From positions 1-64,000 of the forward strand of contig CANROF010000006.1 in assembly GCA_947632155.1 (NCBI GenBank): 64,000 bases of DNA. The letters run 5' to 3'. Position 1 is the first letter of the stretch; every line of letters starts with the position of its first letter. Shown one piece after another: positions 40,747 to 48,030 of this stretch. The translations under genes and the position numbers were made by a program. The notes under the pieces are model-generated. The model ran no database searches. It was not told the DNA's origin and saw only the letters and a list, made by a program, of their open reading frames with translations. This DNA is from an uncultured Oscillospiraceae bacterium. GTDB lineage: Bacteria > Bacillota > Clostridia > Oscillospirales > Oscillospiraceae.

Positions 40747-42228
40747 TTAGCGGGTTATGGTCAGCTCTATGCCGTATTGTACGCCGTCTTTGGCGAAAAG
40801 CAGGTAATTTTCACCCAGATATTGGGAGCCGCCGGGGTCGGTTTTGCAGGTGACGGTCCAGCCGCCGAGGGAGACGGTGAAGCCCTCGAAGCCGTCAAGG
40901 GAGGTTTGCGCCTCTATGGCCCTCAGCGGCAGAAGGCCCCGGGCGGCCCCGGGGTCCGCCCCCACCAGGGCGCAGGTCAGCGTTCTCACCATGATTTGGA
41001 AATAATAGGTGCCGCCGCTGCCATTGACGCTCTCCCGCGTCTGGCGATAGCGCAGGCCCGTGACGACGCCGTCCTCCACCTGCAGCTCCACGCTCTCCGG
41101 CTCAAAGGGCGTCACGTCCGGGAAGACGATGACGGCGTCGGAGCCGTTCTCCGGCGCGGCGGAGCGCCAGGTCCCGTCGGGCCGGAGCCGCCACGCGAGA
41201 TCCACGTCCTGACGCGGGAGATCGAATTCGATGTACCGGTTGACGTTCTCCGCCAGCTCCTCCGGCGTCAGCGCCCCGCGGTTGGGCGGCATGAGGGACC
41301 AGGCCAGGGACAAAAATACCAGCGCCGCGATGGCCGCCCGGCAGCCCGCATACGCCCAGCCCCGGAGGGGGCTCCAGGTCCGGACGGTGACGGCGGAGCC
41401 GCCCTCCCAGCGCAGCGCCTCCTCCCGACGGGCGGCCCTGTAGGAGCGGAGGTTCCGGACGAGGCTGAAAATGGGAAAATAAAGCCCCTCGCCCCAGCAA
41501 AGCACCTCCCACGTCCGGCGCAGCGCCCGGGTGTAGGAGAGCCTACCGCCGGTGAAGGCGTCCCGCACCTCCAGGCCCAGCACCCATTTGCCGGGGGTGG
41601 CGCCGAAAAGGCGGAGCATCAGGGGCTCTACGGCCAGGGTACACGCTATGGCGAAGCAGGCATTCAAAAGGCTCTGGCCCCGGGTGTCCAGGTAGGGCAC
41701 GCCGAAGACGTGCTCCGTGAGAAAGATGAACAGCAACGACCAGAGGGCGTTGTCCAGGGCCCTGGCGAAATACCGCCGCCAGGGCCCGGCAAGCTCCGGT
41801 CCGTCCCGCGCCGGCTCGGGGGGCTCCGGGTCCGGGGAGGCGTGGGGCGCCAGCCGCGCGGTCCGGTCCTCCAGCGCCGTCAGATACCGGACGGGGTCCA
41901 GCGTCTCGTAACGCTCGCCGCCGGAGAGCATCAGCCCCAGGACGCGCTTTGCGTCCTCCAGGTCCTCCTGCCGGGCCTCCAGGGAGCGGACGCGGGCCCG
42001 GAGGCGGTCGGGAAAGTCCCCGGCGTCCGCGTCCATGGCCAGGATGTCGTCCACGGAGAAGTTGAGGGCGCGCAGGAGCTTCACCTTCAAAAGCTTTTCA
42101 AGGTCGGCCTGCGAGTAATTCCGATACCCGTTGGCCTCCCGGGCCGGGCGGATGAGGCCCTGGGCCTCGTAAAACCGCACGGTCCCCCGGTCAAGGCCGG
42201 TTTTCGCCTCGATCTCGTTTACGGTCAT
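40747..42228 (-). CDS. MerR-type regulator fused to RDD membrane domain (paralogue 2)
   Basis: The 493-residue protein starts with a MerR helix-turn-helix and coiled coil (residues 1-95: VNEIEAKTGLDRGTVRFYEAQGLIRPAREANGYRNYSQADLEKLLKVKLL). A multi-helix RDD-like membrane domain follows (about 150-330, with R-x-F-A-R-A-L-D and T-P-G-K-W-V-L-G-L), and then a C-terminal outer region with no known fold. The DNA-binding head would be held at the membrane, like other one-component regulators. Its ATG lies 3 bases after the stop of an upstream paralogue. The N-terminal ~110 codons of the two are nearly identical in DNA, so the pair arose by recent duplication or is being converted. Confidence 0.75.
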   Translation of the reverse strand: MTVNEIEAKTGLDRGTVRFYEAQGLIRPAREANGYRNYSQADLEKLLKVKLLRALNFSVDDILAMDADAGDFPDRLRARVRSLEARQEDLEDAKRVLGLMLSGGERYETLDPVRYLTALEDRTARLAPHASPDPEPPEPARDGPELAGPWRRYFARALDNALWSLLFIFLTEHVFGVPYLDTRGQSLLNACFAIACTLAVEPLMLRLFGATPGKWVLGLEVRDAFTGGRLSYTRALRRTWEVLCWGEGLYFPIFSLVRNLRSYRAARREEALRWEGGSAVTVRTWSPLRGWAYAGCRAAIAALVFLSLAWSLMPPNRGALTPEELAENVNRYIEFDLPRQDVDLAWRLRPDGTWRSAAPENGSDAVIVFPDVTPFEPESVELQVEDGVVTGLRYRQTRESVNGSGGTYYFQIMVRTLTCALVGADPGAARGLLPLRAIEAQTSLDGFEGFTVSLGGWTVTCKTDPGGSQYLGENYLLFAKDGVQYGIELTITR

Positions 42229-42231
42229 AAT

Positions 42232-43704
42232 TCACCCCTCCCGGCATCCGTCCCCCGGCTCATCCGCCGGGGAAACGCGCAGCTCCACGCCGAAGACGCC
42301 CGTGCCGCCGCCGGGGAAGCGGACGGCGCCGGAGTAGACCTGGGAGCCGTCGGGCATAAAGGTGTCGCATTGGACGCGCCACCGGCCCGCGGTGATGTCA
42401 AAGCCCCGGAAGCCGGCGATGCCGGCGTCCCGGAGAAGAAAACGCAGGTCAAAAAGGCCCAGGTCCCTGTCGGAGCCCACCAGGCCCCAGACGAGGGCGG
42501 CGACGTACTGCCCCAGCCGCCCGTAGCAGCCGCGCCCGGTGCCCGTCACGCTCTGCCGCCAGGCGAGGCCCGTGACGGCGCCGTCCTCCACCGTCAGCTC
42601 CACCCGGCCCGGGGAGAAGTCGCCGGTGACGTGGGCCGTTTTTTGGGGGCTGTCCCAGAGGCCGTCGGCCCGCAGGCGGAAGCCCGGGTCCTCCAAGGCC
42701 GGATACCCGGCGAGCCCGCCGGCCAGGAGGAAGCGCCGGTTCACGTTCTCCGCCAGTTCCTCCGGCGTCAGCGCCCCCCGATTGGGCGGCAGGAACGACC
42801 GGGCGCCCAGATAAGTCCCGGAGATAAGCACCGCCGCCGCCAGGAGCCCGCAGGCCAGCGAAAGCCCAAGCCCGGCCTCCAAAAGCTCCTCCCGGCTGTC
42901 CCGCTCCCAGACCATTTTGACGCCCCGGCGGGCGTCCCGGAGGCAGAAGAGGGGGAAGATCAGGGACAGCACCGGGATGCCCAGCCCCCGCCCGAAGAGC
43001 AGCGCCCCCCAGGTCCGCCGAAAGGCCTGGGCGCAGCTCAAATTTTCGCCCTCCGGCGTCAAAACCCGGATTCCCAGCACCGCCTTGCCCGGCGTGGCGC
43101 CGAAAAGGGCAAGGCACGCCGGCTCCAAAAGGAGCGTCAGCACCAGCGCCGCGGCCTCCCCCAGGATGAGCCAGGGGAGGCTCACCAGCACCGGCGCGTG
43201 AAAGACAAGGACGGCGGCGGCGAGATACAAAAGCTCCAGAATGGATAGATCCAGCGTCCGCGCCAGATACCGCCGCCAGGGCCCCGGGGCGGTGTACGCC
43301 CGGGGGACATCCTCCCGCGCCGGGAGGGGCGGCTTCGGCGGGTTTTCCATGGAGCGCAGATACCGCCCGGCGTTCAGCGTCTCATACCTGGCCCCGTCGG
43401 AGAGCATCAGCCCCAGGACGCGCTTTGCGTCCTCCAGGTCCTCCTGCCGGGCCTCCAGGGAGCGGACGCGGGCCCGGAGACGGTCGGGAAAGTCCCCGGC
43501 GTCCGCGTCCATGGCCAGAATGTCATCCACGGAGAAGTTGAGGGCGCGCAGGAGCTTCACCTTCAAAAGCTTTTCAAGGTCGGCCTGCGAATAATTCCGA
43601 TACCCGTTGGCCTCCCGGGCCGGACGGATGAGGCCCTGGGCCTCGTAATACCGCACGGTCCCCCGGTCAAGCCCGGTGCGGGCCTCGATCTCATTTACCG
43701 TCAT
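42232..43704 (-). CDS. MerR-type regulator fused to RDD membrane domain (paralogue 1)
   Basis: The ATG at 43704 follows AAAGGGGGT. The 490-residue protein has the same order as its neighbour: MerR head and coiled coil (1-95), RDD-like helices (about 130-300, R-R-Y-L-A-R-T-L-D and T-P-G-K-A-V-L-G-I), a shared PPNRGALTPEELAENVNR element after the last helix, and a C-terminal extracytoplasmic part that differs from the paralogue. The promoter upstream has the long 19-base spacer with an internal dyad expected for MerR control. The divergent C-termini could sense different signals. Confidence 0.75.
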   Translation of the reverse strand: MTVNEIEARTGLDRGTVRYYEAQGLIRPAREANGYRNYSQADLEKLLKVKLLRALNFSVDDILAMDADAGDFPDRLRARVRSLEARQEDLEDAKRVLGLMLSDGARYETLNAGRYLRSMENPPKPPLPAREDVPRAYTAPGPWRRYLARTLDLSILELLYLAAAVLVFHAPVLVSLPWLILGEAAALVLTLLLEPACLALFGATPGKAVLGIRVLTPEGENLSCAQAFRRTWGALLFGRGLGIPVLSLIFPLFCLRDARRGVKMVWERDSREELLEAGLGLSLACGLLAAAVLISGTYLGARSFLPPNRGALTPEELAENVNRRFLLAGGLAGYPALEDPGFRLRADGLWDSPQKTAHVTGDFSPGRVELTVEDGAVTGLAWRQSVTGTGRGCYGRLGQYVAALVWGLVGSDRDLGLFDLRFLLRDAGIAGFRGFDITAGRWRVQCDTFMPDGSQVYSGAVRFPGGGTGVFGVELRVSPADEPGDGCREG

Positions 43705-43727
43705 GGAAAGACCCCCTTTCACTGTGT

Positions 43728-43758
43728 ACTTTAGAGTATAAAGTCCCTTTACAGTCAA
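43728..43758 (-). promoter_or_regulatory. MerR-type promoter/operator of the MerR-RDD operon
   Basis: On the minus strand TTGACT (43758-43753) and TAAAGT (43733-43728) are 19 bases apart. The overlong spacer contains the dyad TAAAG-GGA-CTTTA. MerR regulators act on just such stretched spacers by twisting the DNA, so autoregulation by one or both paralogues is likely. Confidence 0.7.
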
Positions 43759-43774
43759 GAGGTTTTTTCAAATT

Positions 43775-44059
43775 TTAAGAAATTATCCAAAAGAGGTATG
43801 AAAATATCGCCGCGTGGAGGACGAAAAACGCGGGCACCAGCAGGGTGAATTTCAGGTGCTTCGTCTTGTGGCGGCACAGGTGCATCCCCAAAAGCGCCCC
43901 CAGGGAGCCGCCCACGGCGGCCACGGTCAAAAGGGTGGCCTCCGGGACGCGCCACATGCCCCGGACGGCCCGGCGCTTGTCCGCGGCGTAGAGGACAAGC
44001 GCCGCGAGGTTGACGATGAGTATGTAGAGCAGGAGGGCCCCGCGGGTGAGCTCCGTCAT
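43775..44059 (-). CDS. DUF1294-family small membrane protein
   Basis: The ATG at 44059 overlaps the stop of the HAD gene by four bases. The 94-residue protein has three hydrophobic helices with A-A-D-K-R-R-A (residues 24-30) and GMHLCRHKTKHLKF, the conserved sequence of DUF1294 membrane proteins. The function of the family is unknown. Confidence 0.8.
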   Translation of the reverse strand: MTELTRGALLLYILIVNLAALVLYAADKRRAVRGMWRVPEATLLTVAAVGGSLGALLGMHLCRHKTKHLKFTLLVPAFFVLHAAIFSYLFWIIS

Positions 44060-44907
44060 CTCCTCACCTTCTCCATCTGGGCCGCGCTCTGGCGGCGGAG
44101 CTCGTCGGTGAGGGCCATTTTGCTGATGACCTTTTTGACGGTCTTTTCCAGCTCGCCGCCCTCGGAGTAGTCCGCGGGGAGCATGAAGTCCGCCCGGCCG
44201 TCCCGCAAGAGGGAGCTCGCCGTCTCCCGTTTGTTTTTGGGATAGACGGCGATGGAGCAGCCGCCGTTCACCCGCACCAGCTTCATGCAGGGCACGTCCG
44301 TCACCCCGTCGCCGATGTAGAGCATATTCCGGAAAGGAACGGGCCGCTCGTCCTCCGGGGTGAACTCGTTGAGGGTCCGGTCGTCGGAGAGGTCCAGGAC
44401 GCCCTTGTTGATGCGGAAGAGGAACTGGGTCTTGGTGGTGTAATTCACCACGTTCTTGGGCCACTGGGCCACGTCGTCCACGTCGTAGAGGAATTCGCAG
44501 GCGAAGACCTCGGCAAAGTTTCTGTAGATGCTGGACCCCTCGATGATCTCCCGCAGGCCCGAGGAGATGATGAAGTGCCGCACGTCCACGCCCTGGGCCT
44601 TTCCGTAGGCGGCGATCCGCTCAAACCACGTCTCCACCCCGGGGTAGAACTCCAGGTCCTTTCCCAGGGCCACGAAGCTCTCCCGCCGGATGGATTTTTT
44701 GGCGGCCCGGGCCCGGTCCAGCATCACGTACATGTAGGCCAAAATGCCGTCCATCTTCTTCTCCCGGGCCAGGTCGTTGGCCTCCCGCCAGAACTCCTGG
44801 GCGGTCATGTTGACGTTGGGGATGAAGCTGTACTCCTGCATATCCTTGGTGCAGAGGGTCTTGTCGAAGTCGTACATCAGGGCCACCGTGGGCCTGGTTT
44901 TTTTCAT
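44056..44907 (-). CDS. HAD-superfamily phosphatase
   Basis: The 283-residue protein has HAD motif I (LMYDFDKTLCTKD, nucleophile Asp and acid Asp), motif II serine in FIISSGLREII, and motif IV in YIGDGVTDVPCMK. A large helical cap lies between motifs I and II. These hydrolases act on small phosphorylated metabolites. The his operon lacks a histidinol phosphatase, but this gene is 3.5 kb away on the other strand and shows nothing specific for that role. It is co-transcribed with the DUF1294 gene. Confidence 0.8.
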   Translation of the reverse strand: MKKTRPTVALMYDFDKTLCTKDMQEYSFIPNVNMTAQEFWREANDLAREKKMDGILAYMYVMLDRARAAKKSIRRESFVALGKDLEFYPGVETWFERIAAYGKAQGVDVRHFIISSGLREIIEGSSIYRNFAEVFACEFLYDVDDVAQWPKNVVNYTTKTQFLFRINKGVLDLSDDRTLNEFTPEDERPVPFRNMLYIGDGVTDVPCMKLVRVNGGCSIAVYPKNKRETASSLLRDGRADFMLPADYSEGGELEKTVKKVISKMALTDELRRQSAAQMEKVRR

Positions 44908-44942
44908 TTTACCACTTCCTAAGGCAGAGATTTTCTGTTACT

Positions 44943-44971
44943 ATAATAATACACTCCGCCGAAAAACGCAA
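44943..44971 (-). promoter_or_regulatory. Promoter of the HAD/DUF1294 operon
   Basis: On the minus strand TTGCGT (44971-44966) and TATTAT (44948-44943) are 17 bases apart, giving a leader of about 30 bases. It is divergent from the response-regulator promoter. Confidence 0.55.
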
Positions 44972-44975
44972 GAAT

Positions 44976-45007
44976 GATGCATTTTTGATGCACGGCTGAT
45001 GTAAAAT
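44976..45007 (+). promoter_or_regulatory. Direct-repeat activator site and -10 of the two-component operon
   Basis: GATGCA (44976-44981), GATGCA (44987-44992) and GATGTA (44998-45003) recur with an exact 11-base period. The last overlaps a -10-like TAAAAT (45002-45007). Tandem repeats at 11-bp spacing in place of a -35 are the hallmark of OmpR/PhoB-class binding, so the encoded response regulator probably activates its own operon. Confidence 0.65.
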
Positions 45008-45039
45008 CCGTTCATATACACACCGTAAGGAGCATCACA

Positions 45040-45696
45040 ATGATACGCGTACTGATAGTTGACGACGAGCGGCCCATCGCCACGCTCATAAAGCTGAGCC
45101 TTTCCAAGGCCGGCTACACCTGCACCTGCGTCTACGACGGCCTGGCGGCGGCGGACATACTGGAAAAGGAGAGCTTCGACCTCATACTCCTGGACATCAT
45201 GCTGCCCGGGGCCACGGGCTTTGAGCTCATGGACTACATACGGCCCCTGGGGGTGCCGGTCATTTTCCTCACCGCCAAGGGGGACATCTCCGACCGGGTC
45301 CACGGGCTGAAGATCGGCGCGGAGGACTACATCGTCAAGCCCTTTGAGGTGGTGGAGCTCCTGGCCAGGGTCGAGGTGGTGCTGCGGCGGTACAATAAGC
45401 TGGCCAGCGTCATCGAGATCGCGGGCCTGTCCATCGACACCCGCTCCATGCGCGTGAGCCGCGGCGGGGAGGAGATTCCGCTGACCAACAAGGAATATAA
45501 CCTCCTGCTGCTCTTCGCCCGGAATCCCGGCGCGGCGCTCTACCGGGAGACGATATACGAGCGCGTCTGGGGCGGGGACTACAACGTGGGCAGCCGCACC
45601 GTGGACCTGCACATCCAGCGCCTCCGGAAAAAGGTGGGGTGGGAGACGCGCCTCGTCTCCGTCCACAAGGTGGGCTACCGCCTGGAGGCGGACTGA
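45040..45696 (+). CDS. OmpR/PhoB-family response regulator
   Basis: The 218-residue protein has a receiver domain (acid pocket VDDE at 8-10, phospho-acceptor Asp52 in LILLDIMLPG, switch Lys in FLTAKGD) and a C-terminal winged helix (RVSRGGEEIPLTNKEYNLLLLFARNPG...SRTVDLHIQRLRKKVG). A GGAG site precedes the ATG. The stop overlaps the kinase start (TGATG). The 11-bp direct repeats upstream are its likely target. Confidence 0.95.
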   Translation: MIRVLIVDDERPIATLIKLSLSKAGYTCTCVYDGLAAADILEKESFDLILLDIMLPGATGFELMDYIRPLGVPVIFLTAKGDISDRVHGLKIGAEDYIVKPFEVVELLARVEVVLRRYNKLASVIEIAGLSIDTRSMRVSRGGEEIPLTNKEYNLLLLFARNPGAALYRETIYERVWGGDYNVGSRTVDLHIQRLRKKVGWETRLVSVHKVGYRLEAD

Positions 45697-47108
45697 TGCG
45701 CCTGCGGGTCAAGATGACGCTGGGGGCGGTGACGCTCCTGGCCCTCATTTTCGGCATCTGCGGGAGCCTGCTCATCTCCGCGTCCTTCGACGCCACGCTG
45801 GAGAGCGAGCGCAGCTCGGCGCTGCGGACCTATTACTCGGTGCAGAGCACCCTGCAGCTTGCCAACTCCATCAGCACCCAGACGGACTACAACGACATCG
45901 TGGAGGCCCTGTCCATCCTGGAGTCCCGGGACCGGGAGCTGTGGGACGGGGTGCTCCTGGCCGGGGAGAGCGGGGACCTCTACCGCTCCGGCATCACCCC
46001 CAGGAGCGTGGACACGGAGCCCGGCAGGTGCACCGTTCTGTACGGCGAGAGCGGGGACATGCGCCTACTCCAGATCTCCGGCGCCCTCACCGCCAACACC
46101 AGCAAGCTGTCGCTCTACATCGTCCGGGACATCACGGAGGCCTACCGGCTGCGGGACAAGGAGCTTGCCACCTACCGGAGGCTGCTGGTGCTGACGGTGG
46201 CGCTGGGGGCGGCGGGCTCGTGGCTCATGGCGGCGCTGCTCACAAGGCCCCTGACGCGCCTTACCCGGGCCTCCCGGCAGATCGCCGCGGGGGACCTGAC
46301 GGGCCGCGCCGCCGTCCGCAGCGGCGACGAGCTGGAGGACCTGGCCAATGAGTTTAACGCCATGGCCGGAAGGCTCGAGGCCAACATCCAGGAGCTCCAG
46401 GAGCACGCCCGGCGCCAGACGGAGTTCATGGGCTCCTTCGCCCACGAGCTCAAAAACCCCATGACCAGCATCATCGGCTACGCGGACCTTCTCCGGCGGA
46501 GGATGCTCTCCGAGGAGGAGGCCCAGGACGCCGCCAACTACATATTTTCCGAGGGCAGAAGGCTGGAGAGCCTTTCCATCAAGCTCCTGGACCTGCTGCT
46601 CTTACAAAAGCGGGACTTTGAGCTGACGCCCTCCTCCCCGGCGGCCATCGTGGCCGGGGTGGTGCGGGTGATGCGCCCGCAGCTCGCCAGGAGCGGCGTC
46701 ACCCTGGGCTACCGGGCCGCCCCGGGGCGGTGTATGCTGGAGCCGGACCTTGTGAAATCGCTTCTCATCAACCTGGTGGACAACGCCCGGAAGGCCATGG
46801 AGGGCGCGGGGGCGGTGTTCATCCTCTCCGAGATGACGCCGGAGGGCTGCCGCCTCTCCGTCACCGACAACGGCCGGGGCATCCCGGAGGAGGAGGTCAG
46901 CCGCATCACCGAGGCCTTCTACCGGGTGGACAAGTCCCGCTCCCGGGCCCAGGGCGGCGTGGGACTGGGCCTTGCGCTGTGCGACGAGATCGTGAGGCTC
47001 CACGGCGGGGAGCTCATCATCCGCAGCGTCCTGGGCCGGGGGACCATCATCACCGCCGAGCTGAAAGGAGGCGCCGCCCAGGATGCGGAGACTGAGGATG
47101 AACCGTAA
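45696..47108 (+). CDS. Sensor histidine kinase
   Basis: The 470-residue kinase has a first membrane helix (about 8-29), an outer domain (30-160), a second helix (about 165-190), a HAMP domain (RPLTRLTRASRQIAAGDLTGR), a HisKA domain with phospho-accepting His250 in GSFAHELKNPMTS, and an ATPase with VDNARKAM (N box), VTDNGRGIP (G1) and GGVGLGLALCDEI (G2). It should phosphorylate the preceding response regulator. Its end overlaps an exported protein gene, a possible third component. Confidence 0.93.
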   Translation: MRLRVKMTLGAVTLLALIFGICGSLLISASFDATLESERSSALRTYYSVQSTLQLANSISTQTDYNDIVEALSILESRDRELWDGVLLAGESGDLYRSGITPRSVDTEPGRCTVLYGESGDMRLLQISGALTANTSKLSLYIVRDITEAYRLRDKELATYRRLLVLTVALGAAGSWLMAALLTRPLTRLTRASRQIAAGDLTGRAAVRSGDELEDLANEFNAMAGRLEANIQELQEHARRQTEFMGSFAHELKNPMTSIIGYADLLRRRMLSEEEAQDAANYIFSEGRRLESLSIKLLDLLLLQKRDFELTPSSPAAIVAGVVRVMRPQLARSGVTLGYRAAPGRCMLEPDLVKSLLINLVDNARKAMEGAGAVFILSEMTPEGCRLSVTDNGRGIPEEEVSRITEAFYRVDKSRSRAQGGVGLGLALCDEIVRLHGGELIIRSVLGRGTIITAELKGGAAQDAETEDEP

Positions 47109-47841
47109 GACCGTGCTGACCTGCGCCGCCGCGGGGGTTTTGTGCCTCGCCAGCCTCCTGCTGCCGGATGTGACCCTGGCGGCCCGGGACCGGGCCATGC
47201 GCTCCCGGGTGGAGAGCGTGGAGACGGACGAGGTGGCCCTGAGCCTCCTCACCGAGCTCACCGTGGGCCAGAAGCTCACGCTGGCGGGGGACGCCTCCGC
47301 CACGGACATCCCCCTGGCCGCCGGGAAGGTCCTGGACGGCGACGGCGTGAAGGCCCGGGTCCGGGAGATGGTGGAGTACGAGATCATCCCCGAGGACATG
47401 GACTACACCCTGGAGTCCTCCGCCACCCTCCGGGTGGGGGCGGACGGCTCGGCCCTCATCCTGTGGCGGGCGGAGCTTTACGGCGCCGACTGGTCCATGT
47501 CCATGCTCCTGGACGACAGCACCGGGGCTGTGCTGGCCTGCTCCCTGCGCGTGTGGGAGGAGACGGACGCCGCCCCGGACGCGGACAACAGCGAGATCGT
47601 CCGCCCCGGCGATGCCTACAGCGAGCCCATGGACCCGGCGCCGGACTACGGCCTGCCCAGCTTCGATTATCAGGACCCGGCGATGATGTTCCTCTCGCCC
47701 CTGGGGCTCAAGCCGGCGGGGTACACCTTCAGCGACACAGACCCCGGCACGGCCTTCGTACACCTCAACGACGGCCCCGACATCCCCGTCACCTTCCGCG
47801 TCGAGTGGCCGGAGGTTTACATAAGCGTGAACATGGGGTGA
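47083..47841 (+). CDS. Exported protein of unknown function linked to the two-component system
   Basis: The ATG at 47083 follows AAAGGAGG and overlaps the kinase's 3' end by 26 bases. The 252-residue product has a signal-type N-terminus (MRRLRMNRKTVLTCAAAGVLCLASLLLPDVTLA), which may also serve as a membrane anchor. The rest is a soluble, acidic region with no recognised domain. Translational coupling to the kinase suggests a role in sensing or as an accessory protein. Confidence 0.7.
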   Translation: MRRLRMNRKTVLTCAAAGVLCLASLLLPDVTLAARDRAMRSRVESVETDEVALSLLTELTVGQKLTLAGDASATDIPLAAGKVLDGDGVKARVREMVEYEIIPEDMDYTLESSATLRVGADGSALILWRAELYGADWSMSMLLDDSTGAVLACSLRVWEETDAAPDADNSEIVRPGDAYSEPMDPAPDYGLPSFDYQDPAMMFLSPLGLKPAGYTFSDTDPGTAFVHLNDGPDIPVTFRVEWPEVYISVNMG

Positions 47842-47930
47842 GCACAATATCAGTAGCCCCAATTTCAGGGAATACACTACATGTTCCGTTTTTACCCAAA
47901 AAATTTTTTCACTTCCTGAATGGATAAATA

Positions 47931-47959
47931 TTGACATTCCCACACCCTGCCGCTATAAT
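47931..47959 (+). promoter_or_regulatory. Consensus promoter of the transglutaminase/SLH gene
   Basis: TTGACA (47931-47936), a 17-base spacer and TATAAT (47954-47959), both hexamers perfect. The leader is about 65 bases and holds a triple repeat. Confidence 0.9.
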
Positions 47960-47963
47960 CGGA

Positions 47964-48003
47964 TTATGTAAATGGATTATGTAAAGCTGTCCATTTATGT
48001 AAA
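47964..48003 (+). promoter_or_regulatory. Triple TTATGTAAA repeat in the leader of the SLH-protein gene
   Basis: TTATGTAAA occurs at 47964-47972, 47977-47985 and 47995-48003. The first two are part of a 12-base direct repeat (GGATTATGTAAA) with a 13-base period. Lying at and just after the predicted start point, they could bind a repressor or an RNA-binding protein. Confidence 0.45.
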
Positions 48004-48030
48004 CCGAACCGGAAAGGTGTGGGAATCTTT

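Noticed and set aside
44056..44907. The missing histidinol phosphatase
   Set aside because: The HAD motifs are generic, the gene is outside the his operon on the other strand, and nothing specific to HisN/HisJ/PHP families is visible.
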